A stretch of 5,039 nucleotides of DNA from Frankiaceae bacterium (GTDB taxonomy: Bacteria; Actinomycetota; Actinomycetes; JAFAQI01): NCBI GenBank assembly GCA_030840615.1, contig JAVEEE010000356.1, positions 1 through 5,039 on the forward strand. Direction: 5' to 3'. Positions within the stretch are counted from its first letter, which is position 1; each line of letters begins with the position of its first letter. Below the pieces are notes generated by a model. That model saw only the letters and a list, made by a program, of their open reading frames with translations. It had not been told where the DNA came from and ran no database searches. Both the position numbers and the translations under genes were made by a program. Positions 1 through 5,039 of this stretch are shown piece by piece.

Positions 1-43
1 GGCCAATCTTGACTACTCCAAAGGGCTAATCGTTGACTAATCC
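1..43. repeat. Imperfect two-copy direct repeat at the left edge
   Basis: Positions 1-19 (GGCCAATCTTGACTACTCC) and 24-43 (GGCTAATCGTTGACTAATCC) align with 17 of 20 identical columns, including one single-base gap, at a period of about 24 nt. The surrounding 60 nt are about 50% GC, clearly lower than the flanking genes. A perfect palindrome GTCGTACGAC follows at 46-55. This could be a pair of regulator sites, a chance repeat, or the end of a longer array outside the window. No gene is convincing here. One plus-strand frame (2-40, ending at TAA 38-40) is open but too short to judge. Confidence 0.4.
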
Positions 44-59
44 GTGTCGTACGACGACA

Positions 60-93
60 GAAACGCCGCCCCCCGAGAAGAGGGCGGCGTTTC
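60..93 (-). terminator. GC hairpin downstream of pilC, likely (bidirectional) terminator
   Basis: A perfect 12-bp inverted repeat, GAAACGCCGCCC (60-71) and GGGCGGCGTTTC (82-93), flanks a 10-nt loop. It sits 15 nt past the pilC stop. The 3' arm ends in only TTT on either strand, so the U-tract is short. It is nearly symmetric and could work for either strand. Weak termination or an attenuator that lets some transcription reach downstream genes is possible. Confidence 0.7.
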
Positions 94-108
94 CGATCGT
101 GCGAAGGC

Positions 109-1338
109 TCAGTTGACCAGCTGGTAGATCTTGAAGATGGGCATGTAGAGGGCGATGATCATCGACCCGACGATGCCGCCGAGTGCCGCAATCATCAGCG
201 GCTCGATCAGCGAGGTGAGGGCCTCAGTGGTGGCCTCGACCTCCTGGTCGTAGAACTCCGCGATCTTGTGCAGCATCGTGTCGAGTGCGCCGGTGTCCTC
301 ACCTACGGCCATCATCTGCACGACCATGGGCGGGAACACTTCGTGACGCTTCAGCGGCGCGGTGATGGACTCGCCCTGACGGACGCTGTCCTGCACGTCG
401 CGGACCGCGCGAGCCAGGACGACGTTGCCGGTCGTGTCGGCGACGATGTCCAGCGCCTGCAGGATCGGCACACCGGAATGCATCATCGTGCCGAGGTTGC
501 GGCTGAACCGGCTCAGTGCGACCTTCTGGAACAGCGGGCCGAACACCGGGAACTTCAGCTTCATGGGGTCGACGACGTTACGCACGCGCTCGGTCCGCTT
601 GACCTTGTTCCAGATCACGAAGCCGACGACCGCAGCCAGGATCAGGAACGGGAAGCCGTAGCGCAGGATGTGGCTGGCCGTGACGAGCAGGCGGGTGGGC
701 GCCGGCAGCGTGCCGCCGAGGTCCTTGAACATCTTGGCGAACGTCGGAACGATGAACAGCAGCATGCCGATGACGGCGAGCGCTGCGATGCAGAGCACGA
801 CCGTCGGGTAGGTCATGGCAGCCTTGATCTTGCTGCGCAGCTTGACCTCGGACTCGTAGTTCGCCGCGATCTGGAGCAGCACCGAGTCCAAGAAGCCGCC
901 GACCTCGCCGGCCTTGGTCATGTTGACCATCAGCGGCGGGAAGACGTCCGGGTGCTTGCCCATGGCCGAGGACAGCGAGCTACCGGTCTCGACCTCGTTG
1001 CGCACGTCGGCGATGACACCGGCTAGCGTCTTGTTGTCGGTCTGCTCGGTCAGGATCGTCAAGGCGCGAAGCAACGACAGACCGGAGTTGATCATCGTTG
1101 CGAACTGGCGCGAGAAGACCGCGAGGTCCTTGAGCTTGACCTTCTTCTTACGGGAGAACCCCGGGATCTTGATTTCCTTCTTCAACCCGGCGTTCTGCTC
1201 GGTGATGCGGACGGGTGCATAGCCCATGGCCTTGAGCCGAGTGGCGACCGCAGCCGGCGACTCGGCATCGATCGAACCCGAGATGAGCTTGCCCCCCCGG
1301 TCGCGCACGGAGTAGGTGTAGGTCGCGGTAGCTGACAT
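109..1338 (-). CDS. pilC: Type IV pilus inner-membrane platform protein PilC (GspF family)
   Basis: This polytopic membrane protein has cytoplasmic domains that bind the PilB and PilT hexamers and transmit their motion to pilins. It has 409 aa, normal for the family. A short N-terminal region (1-50: YTYSVRDRGGKLISGSIDA...ATRLKAMGY) precedes two T2SSF repeats. Repeat 1 runs about 73-196 (FSRQFATMINSGLSLLRAL; later KAGEVGGFLDSVL). Repeat 2 runs about 277-400 (FSRNLGTMMHSGVPILQAL; later AVGEDTGALDTML). Three hydrophobic segments are visible at about 176-199, 226-246 and 379-403, matching the usual three-helix topology. The G-E-x-x-G motif is present in both repeats. The start is ATG 1338-1336 with a Shine-Dalgarno 9 nt upstream, and the stop is TGA 111-109. 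It is the last gene before a GC hairpin. GspF of a type II secretion system is excluded mainly by neighbouring pilT. It appears complete and unremarkable. Confidence 0.96.
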   Translation of the reverse strand: MSATATYTYSVRDRGGKLISGSIDAESPAAVATRLKAMGYAPVRITEQNAGLKKEIKIPGFSRKKKVKLKDLAVFSRQFATMINSGLSLLRALTILTEQTDNKTLAGVIADVRNEVETGSSLSSAMGKHPDVFPPLMVNMTKAGEVGGFLDSVLLQIAANYESEVKLRSKIKAAMTYPTVVLCIAALAVIGMLLFIVPTFAKMFKDLGGTLPAPTRLLVTASHILRYGFPFLILAAVVGFVIWNKVKRTERVRNVVDPMKLKFPVFGPLFQKVALSRFSRNLGTMMHSGVPILQALDIVADTTGNVVLARAVRDVQDSVRQGESITAPLKRHEVFPPMVVQMMAVGEDTGALDTMLHKIAEFYDQEVEATTEALTSLIEPLMIAALGGIVGSMIIALYMPIFKIYQLVN

Positions 1339-1347
1339 TGTTCAACG

Positions 1348-1354
1348 CCCTCTC
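1348..1354 (-). promoter_or_regulatory. pilC ribosome-binding site overlapping the pilT stop codon
   Basis: On the minus strand GAGAGGG ends 9 nt before ATG 1338-1336. Its first two bases are shared with the TGA stop of pilT (1355-1353). Ribosomes finishing pilT would therefore be placed directly at the pilC start, consistent with coupled translation of motor and platform. Confidence 0.6.
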
Positions 1355-2753
1355 AGGCCCGGCCGCACAGCCGGTTGAAGTCTTCGACGTGGTGGCACTT
1401 CTCGAGGCCGGTCTCATGGGTGATCCGGCCGCTCTTCACCAGCTCCGACAGGTGCTGGTCCATGGTGTGCATGCCGTGCTTCGCGCCAGCCTGCAGCGCC
1501 GAGTAGATCTGGTGCGTCTTGCCTTCACGGATCAGGTTGCGAATGGCAGGTGTCGCCACGAGCACCTCGGTCGCGACAGCTCGTCCGGTGCCGTCGGCGG
1601 TCTTCGCCAGGGTCTGGCAAACCACACCCTGAAGCGCGCCGGCGAGCTGAACGCGGATCTGCTGCTGCTGGTGCGGCGGGAAGACGTCGATGACACGGTC
1701 GATCGTCTGGGCCGCATCCTGCGTGTGCAGGGTGGCGAACACCAGGTGACCGGTCTCGGCGGCGGTAAGTGCCACGGAGATCGTCTCGAGGTCACGCATC
1801 TCACCGACAAGGATGATGTCGGGGTCCTGGCGCAGGACGTGCTTCAGCGCGTTCTGGAAGGACCAGGTGTCCTCGCCCACCTCGCGCTGGTTGACCAGGC
1901 ACGACTTGTGGCGGTGCAGGAACTCGATCGGGTCCTCGACGGTCATGATGTGGTCGCGACGGTTGCGGTTCGCCAGGTCGACGACGGAAGCAAGAGTCGT
2001 TGACTTGCCGGAGCCGGTCGGACCGGTGACGAGGACGAAGCCACGAGGCAGCATCGAGAAGTTCGCGACCGCCGGCGGGATGCCGAGGTCCTCGAGCGGC
2101 TTGATCTCGTAGGGGATCAATCGGAAAGCGGCGCCGAGGGCGTCCCGCTGCCGGTAGAGGTTGACACGGAACCGGGCCTTGCCGGGCACGGCATAGGCGA
2201 AGTCGAGCTCGAGCTCCTCTTCGAACTTCTCGCGCTGACGCTGGGTGAGGATCGCGTACATCATCCGCTGGATGACCGGCGGCGTCAGCATGGGCCGCTC
2301 TTCGAGCTGCTCCAACGAGCCGTTCATACGCAGGGTCGGGCGAGCGCCTGCCGTCAAGTGCAGGTCGGATGCGCCGCGCTCCAGCACCTCGATGAGGAGG
2401 TCGGTGAGCAGGCCGGCTTCGAAGTCGCTGATCTCTTCCAGCGCCGCGCGGGCATAGGACGCATCGGTCGCGGCCGGGTCATGAGTAGCGACGCGCTGGC
2501 TGCCGGTTTCCGGAGCCGAGGCGGCGGCCGGCTCGGTAGACGGCTCCGGTTGAGCCGGCACCGTTGGGGCCGGCGCCGTCGCCGCCGCGGGGGCAGGAGC
2601 AGCCACGGGAGGCGCCGGAGTGAAGAAGGGCTGCGCGGGCGCAGCACTCAACACGTCGGCAGACGTCGAGCTCAAGGTCTCCGACGGCATCGGAGCGCCG
2701 TTGGACTCGGAGGCGCCATCAGCACGCCATTCGGGGTCGAGCGGACTCACCAC
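1353..2753 (-). CDS. pilT: Type IV pilus retraction ATPase PilT with Pro/Ala-rich N-terminal extension
   Basis: This is the hexameric cytoplasmic ATPase that powers pilus depolymerisation, giving twitching, surface pulling and DNA uptake in other bacteria. With the GTG 2753 start it has 466 residues; an ATG at 2819 would give 488. Canonical PilT is about 350-370 aa. The excess is an N-terminal extension: residues about 1-100, very rich in Pro and Ala between about 38 and 82. The PilT core begins near 108 with LLIEVLERGASDLHL. Numbered from GTG 2753: Walker A GPTGSGKST (244-252), Asp box TVEDPIEF (271-278), Walker B DPDIILVGEMRD (310-321), His box GHLVFATLHTQDA (335-347), and the PilT hallmark AIRNLIREGK (403-412), needed for retraction in characterised homologues. 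GEMRD and the lack of a tetracysteine zinc site separate it from PilB. It ends at TGA 1355-1353, 14 nt before pilC. The identity is firm; the start is uncertain. Confidence 0.93.
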   Translation of the reverse strand: MVSPLDPEWRADGASESNGAPMPSETLSSTSADVLSAAPAQPFFTPAPPVAAPAPAAATAPAPTVPAQPEPSTEPAAASAPETGSQRVATHDPAATDASYARAALEEISDFEAGLLTDLLIEVLERGASDLHLTAGARPTLRMNGSLEQLEERPMLTPPVIQRMMYAILTQRQREKFEEELELDFAYAVPGKARFRVNLYRQRDALGAAFRLIPYEIKPLEDLGIPPAVANFSMLPRGFVLVTGPTGSGKSTTLASVVDLANRNRRDHIMTVEDPIEFLHRHKSCLVNQREVGEDTWSFQNALKHVLRQDPDIILVGEMRDLETISVALTAAETGHLVFATLHTQDAAQTIDRVIDVFPPHQQQQIRVQLAGALQGVVCQTLAKTADGTGRAVATEVLVATPAIRNLIREGKTHQIYSALQAGAKHGMHTMDQHLSELVKSGRITHETGLEKCHHVEDFNRLCGRA

Positions 2754-2871
2754 GTCGTGTCCACCTTTGCGGCAGGGTCGGAAGAAGAGGCACAGTTCGG
2801 TGTTTCTCCTGCGTGGCATCGGCCCGTCCGGACCCCGCCTTGAGCCGTACGGCGTAGATGCGCTGCATCCC
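2754..2871 (-). other. pilB-pilT spacer / possible pilT leader with small palindromes
   Basis: This 118-nt interval is the only sizeable gap in the block. It contains perfect palindromes GCCGTACGGC (2844-2853) and GTCCGGAC (2826-2833), and a 5-bp stem with 3-nt loop, GATGC-GCT-GCATC (2857-2869), immediately after the pilB stop. None is followed by a T-run, so I do not call a terminator. No convincing -35/-10 pair is visible. The interval also covers an in-frame upward extension of pilT to ATG 2819. If that start were used, the true spacer would be 52 nt. A short minus-strand frame from ATG 2868 also exists but has no supporting features. Confidence 0.4.
2761..2767 (-). promoter_or_regulatory. 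Ribosome-binding site that decides the pilT start
   Basis: On the minus strand AAGGTGG lies 7 nt before GTG 2753-2751 and 10 nt before the adjacent in-frame GTG 2750-2748. It is the best Shine-Dalgarno-like sequence in the spacer. The upstream in-frame ATG at 2819 has only GC-rich sequence without a clear Shine-Dalgarno at proper spacing. Confidence 0.55.
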
Positions 2872-4533
2872 TCAGACGACGACGCGCAGGATCTCCTCGA
2901 GCGTGGTCACACCCGCGAGAACCTTGAGCATCCCGTCGTCGCGGAGCGTGGCCATGCCCTGCTCCCGCGCGACCTGGGAGATCTGGACGGCGCTGGCCCG
3001 CTCGACCGCCAACCGCTCGATCTCCTCGGTGACCGGCATCACCTCGTGCAGCGCGAGGCGACCGCGGTAGCCCGTCTTGGAACAAGCGGAGCAGCCCACC
3101 GGCCGGTGCAGCGTGGGCAGCTCCATGCCGTCCTGCCAGGGGAACCTGGCCGACAGCAGCGTCTCGGGGTCGGGAACGTAGGGCTCACGGCACTTCGTGC
3201 ACAACCGTCGGGCCAGCCGCTGGGCGAGGATGCAGTCGAGGGCCGACCCCACGAGAAAGGGCTCGATCCCCATCTCGACGAGACGGGTCACCGCGCTCGG
3301 AGCGTCGTTGGTGTGCAACGTCGACAGCACGAGGTGGCCGGTGAGGGCTGCCTCGATGGCGATCTGCGCGGTTTCGTGGTCACGGACCTCGCCGATGAGG
3401 ACGACGTCCGGGTCGGAACGCAGGATCGAGCGCAACGCGCCGGCGAAGGTGAGTCCCGCCTTGTTGTTGGTCTGCACCTGGTTGATGCCGGGGATGCGGT
3501 ACTCGACCGGGTCCTCGACGGTGATGACGTTGATCTCGGGCCGGCTGACGATGTTGAGCGTCGCGTAAAGAGTTGTTGACTTTCCCGAGCCGGTAGGCCC
3601 GGTGACGAGGATCATCCCGTAGGGCTTGGTGAAGCTCTGCGAGTAGCGCTCGTAGTTGCTGTCGCTGAAACCCAGGTCGGACAGCTTCAACAACGCGGTC
3701 GAGTTGTCGAGCACACGCATGACGACCTTCTCGCCCCACACGGTCGGCAGCGTGGCGACGCGGAGGTCGATCTTCTTGCCGTTGGACGTGACCGACAGGC
3801 GGCCGTCCTGCGGCACCCGCCGCTCGGCGATGTTGATCTCCGCCATGATCTTCAGCCGGGACGTGACACCGGACTGGATGTTCTTCGGCGAGCGCATGAT
3901 CTCGTGCAGCACACCGTCGATGCGGAAACGGACCCGCAGGTCACGCTCGGTCGGCTCGATGTGGATGTCGGACGCGCGGTCCTGAATCGCCTGCGTGATG
4001 AGCAGGTTGACGAACTTGACGATCGGCGCGTCCTCGACGACCTCCTTGATGCTGCTGAGGTCGTCGTCCTCCTCGCTCTCGAGCGCCATCGTGAGGTCAT
4101 CGAGGTCGCCGTCGACCCGGTGGTAGCGGTTGATGGCCGAGGTGACGTCGGACTTGGTCGCGACGGCGGGCTTGACGTCGATGCCGGTCAGCGAGCGGAT
4201 GTCGTCGATGGCGAAGACGTTGGCCGGGTCCGACATGGCCACGAGGAGCTTGCCCTCGTCGTAGCCGATGGGCAGCGCGTTGTAGCGACGGCAGACGGCG
4301 GAGGGCACCGACGCGATGGCCGCGCCGTCGACGGGATAGTCACTCAGGTCGACGAAAGGGAGCCCGATCTGCTGCGCGAGCGCGGCCACGAGCTGGCTCT
4401 CGGTGAGGACGCCCTTCTCCACGAGGACGCGGCCCAAAGCCCGGCCGGCGCGCTGATGCTCGTCGTAGGCCTCGGTGAGCTCGTGCTGAGTGACCAGCCC
4501 GCTGTCCAGCAGGATGTCACCGAGCTGCTTCAC
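2872..4533 (-). CDS. pilB: Type IV pilus extension ATPase PilB (GspE/PilB family)
   Basis: This is the hexameric cytoplasmic ATPase that drives pilin polymerisation through the PilC platform. It has 553 aa, normal for the family. Domains in order: an MshEN/GSPII_E N-terminal domain (about 1-140, with two tandem LG-type motifs starting near 3 and 32), an acidic linker (about 141-168, EEDDD), the N2 domain (about 170-290, with ASDIHIEP and RFRIDG), and the catalytic RecA-like domain. Key motifs: Walker A GPTGSGKST (312-320), Asp box TVEDPVEY (338-345), Walker B DPDVVLIGEVRD (374-385), His box GHLVLSTLHTNDA (399-411), and a tetracysteine zinc site C445xxC448 / C481xxC484 that is typical of PilB/GspE and absent from PilT. 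It starts with GTG 4533-4531, preceded by AGAGGA at 11 nt and GGGGA at 4 nt, and overlaps the upstream stop. GspE of a type II secretion system is the alternative, but adjacent pilT makes a pilus far more likely. It appears intact. Confidence 0.96.
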   Translation of the reverse strand: MKQLGDILLDSGLVTQHELTEAYDEHQRAGRALGRVLVEKGVLTESQLVAALAQQIGLPFVDLSDYPVDGAAIASVPSAVCRRYNALPIGYDEGKLLVAMSDPANVFAIDDIRSLTGIDVKPAVATKSDVTSAINRYHRVDGDLDDLTMALESEEDDDLSSIKEVVEDAPIVKFVNLLITQAIQDRASDIHIEPTERDLRVRFRIDGVLHEIMRSPKNIQSGVTSRLKIMAEINIAERRVPQDGRLSVTSNGKKIDLRVATLPTVWGEKVVMRVLDNSTALLKLSDLGFSDSNYERYSQSFTKPYGMILVTGPTGSGKSTTLYATLNIVSRPEINVITVEDPVEYRIPGINQVQTNNKAGLTFAGALRSILRSDPDVVLIGEVRDHETAQIAIEAALTGHLVLSTLHTNDAPSAVTRLVEMGIEPFLVGSALDCILAQRLARRLCTKCREPYVPDPETLLSARFPWQDGMELPTLHRPVGCSACSKTGYRGRLALHEVMPVTEEIERLAVERASAVQISQVAREQGMATLRDDGMLKVLAGVTTLEEILRVVV

Positions 4534-4832
4534 GAGTTCCCCGATCCTCTCGCTACGAGTGCCTTCGTCTGGTTCCCCTCATGTGTGTCGGCGCGTCGCG
4601 GCTGTGCTTGAACAAGCAGGTCGGCGACCGCGCGCAGCGCGATCGCGCCGGGATCGGTCGGATCGAGGTCGACCTGGCTGCCGTCGCCGAAACCCAGCCG
4701 CACCGCAGGCGCGGGCGGCACAGCTGGGCTGGGCGGCAGCGTGGGTGGCGGTGGCAGGGCAGGCTGAGCCCAGGCGTGTCGCGGCGCGACCGTCGTCTGA
4801 CGGGCGCGGTGGCGCCGCCAAGGCCAGCGCAC
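4530..4832 (-). CDS. Hypothetical 100-aa Pro-rich protein between GTPase and pilB
   Basis: I do not recognise this protein. It starts at GTG 4832-4830, 5 nt after the GTPase stop, and ends at TGA 4532-4530, overlapping the pilB GTG start by 4 nt (GTGA). That arrangement strongly supports a real, translationally coupled gene. Three parts are visible: a very basic Trp-containing N-terminus (residues 1-12, five Arg and one His), a disordered Pro/Ala linker (about 24-44, including PPPP), and a compact, better-behaved segment (about 44-75). That segment reads as a possible beta hairpin (VRLGFGDGSQVDLDP) followed by an amphipathic helix (GAIALRAVADLLVQ). The tail from about 78 is polar. There is no signal peptide or membrane segment, so it is probably cytoplasmic. 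The basic N-terminus could touch membrane lipid or a partner protein. Its position suggests an adaptor between the GTPase and the pilus motor, but that is inference. No strong Shine-Dalgarno precedes the GTG, consistent with coupling. Confidence 0.72.
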   Translation of the reverse strand: MRWPWRRHRARQTTVAPRHAWAQPALPPPPTLPPSPAVPPAPAVRLGFGDGSQVDLDPTDPGAIALRAVADLLVQAQPRRADTHEGNQTKALVARGSGNS

Positions 4833-4837
4833 GGCAG

Positions 4838-5039
4838 TCAGGCCTGCGCGGCGGCGGCGCTGTCGAGGGAGTCCACAACGGCATAGAGCAGCGCCAGCAG
4901 CACCGCCTTCACCGACTCGCGGTCGGTGGCGTCGCAGGGCACGACCGGGACGTCTGGCTCGAGGTCGAGGGCGTCACGAACCCGCTGCTCGTCCTGCTCG
5001 TCGATGCCTTCGGCACGGTTGAGGCCGACGACGAACGGC
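4838..5039 (-). CDS. Small GTPase of CvnD / MglA-like type (C-terminal part only)
   Basis: Only the last 66 codons are present; the gene enters from the right edge and stops at TGA 4840-4838. The visible tail begins PFVVGLN and ends in an Ala-rich stretch. It matches what I know of the C-terminal third of actinobacterial 'ATP/GTP-binding' CvnD proteins, which are encoded in conservons with a histidine kinase-like protein, a roadblock protein and a DUF742 protein. Visible landmarks are a hydrophobic strand leading to N-R-A-E at the G4 (base-recognition) position, an acidic loop, the VRDALDL helix, V-P-V-V-P-C-D-A at the G5 position, and the closing helix DRESVKAVL. These cytoplasmic GTPases are thought to act as membrane-associated switches. 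The P-loop and switch regions lie outside the window, so nucleotide-binding competence cannot be judged. The G4 Asp is replaced by Glu. The next gene starts 5 nt downstream, implying one transcript. Family assignment is fairly confident; the specific role is inferred. Confidence 0.82.
   Translation of the reverse strand, partial: PFVVGLNRAEGIDEQDEQRVRDALDLEPDVPVVPCDATDRESVKAVLLALLYAVVDSLDSAAAAQA

Noticed and set aside
9..38. TTGACT boxes (9-14 and 33-38) as plus-strand -35 elements
   Set aside because: No -10-like hexamer lies 16-19 nt downstream of either, so I treat them as part of the direct repeat instead.
1..43. CRISPR array
   Set aside because: Only two imperfect short units with a 4-5 nt gap and no spacer-sized sequence between them.
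1..60. A pilin gene start on the minus strand (GGAG then TTG at 6-4)
   Set aside because: Only six bases of the frame are inside the window and TTG is a weak start; there is nothing to test it against.
268..1026. 252-codon plus-strand open frame antisense to pilC
   Set aside because: His/Arg/Asp-rich low-complexity translation, no ribosome-binding site or domain; pilC on the other strand is unambiguous.
1338..2003. 221-codon plus-strand open frame antisense to pilT
   Set aside because: Shadow of the PilT catalytic domain, whose Walker and His-box motifs fix the real frame.
2620..3579. 319-codon open frame on the plus strand, antisense to pilB and the pilT start
   Set aside because: Its translation is rich in Arg, His, Asp and Gly and matches no fold I recognise. 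It is the typical mirror of high-GC coding on the other strand, and pilB has clear motifs through the same bases.
2872..4533. Type II secretion ATPase GspE instead of PilB
   Set aside because: Sequence motifs alone cannot fully separate them, but the adjacent retraction ATPase PilT with its AIRNLIREGK hallmark is specific to pili.
3904..4611. 235-codon plus-strand open frame rich in Asp/Val/Arg
   Set aside because: It is an antisense shadow of the PilB N-terminal half, has no recognisable domain, and crosses the pilB start and the small gene without sensible boundaries.
4579..4884. Minus-strand 101-codon frame overlapping the GTPase tail and the small gene
   Set aside because: Ala/Arg/Pro-rich out-of-frame translation. 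It conflicts with the GTPase C-terminus and with the coupled 100-aa gene, both better supported.

Overview
The window is a tightly packed, single-direction gene block on the minus strand of a high-GC bacterium. Transcription runs from the right edge toward the left. It encodes the motor and platform of a type IV pilus (T4P): the extension ATPase PilB, the retraction ATPase PilT and the inner-membrane platform PilC. Upstream lie the 3' end of a small GTPase gene of the actinobacterial CvnD (conservon) / MglA-like type and a short Pro-rich protein that I do not recognise. The G/C-rich third codon positions, frequent GTG starts and CvnD-type GTPase tail point to an Actinomycetota genome. A nocardioid-like relative is possible, but the genus cannot be fixed from this sequence.

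Layout in transcription order: (1) 5039-4838, last 66 codons of the GTPase; (2) 4832-4530, 100-aa Pro-rich protein, 5 nt after the GTPase stop; (3) 4533-2872, pilB, whose GTG start overlaps the preceding TGA (GTGA, 4-nt overlap); (4) a 118-nt spacer with small palindromes, inside which the annotated pilT start is ambiguous; (5) 2753-1353, pilT, with an unusual Pro/Ala-rich N-terminal extension; (6) 1338-109, pilC, 14 nt after pilT, with its ribosome-binding site overlapping the pilT stop codon; (7) 93-60, a strong GC hairpin; (8) 60-1, a roughly 50% GC stretch without a convincing gene and with an imperfect direct repeat.

Functionally, PilB powers pilin polymerisation and PilT depolymerisation. 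Both act on the cytoplasmic face of PilC. Both ATPases have all Walker, Asp-box and His-box residues, so the encoded pilus should be retractable. Pilins, prepilin peptidase and PilM/N/O alignment proteins are not in the window; the sequence left of position 1 is the natural place to look. The most interesting aspect is the upstream end. A regulatory small GTPase and an uncharacterised short protein appear to be co-translated with the T4P extension motor, which recalls the MglA-T4P polarity link in Myxococcus and Thermus but rests on an actinobacterial conservon-type GTPase.
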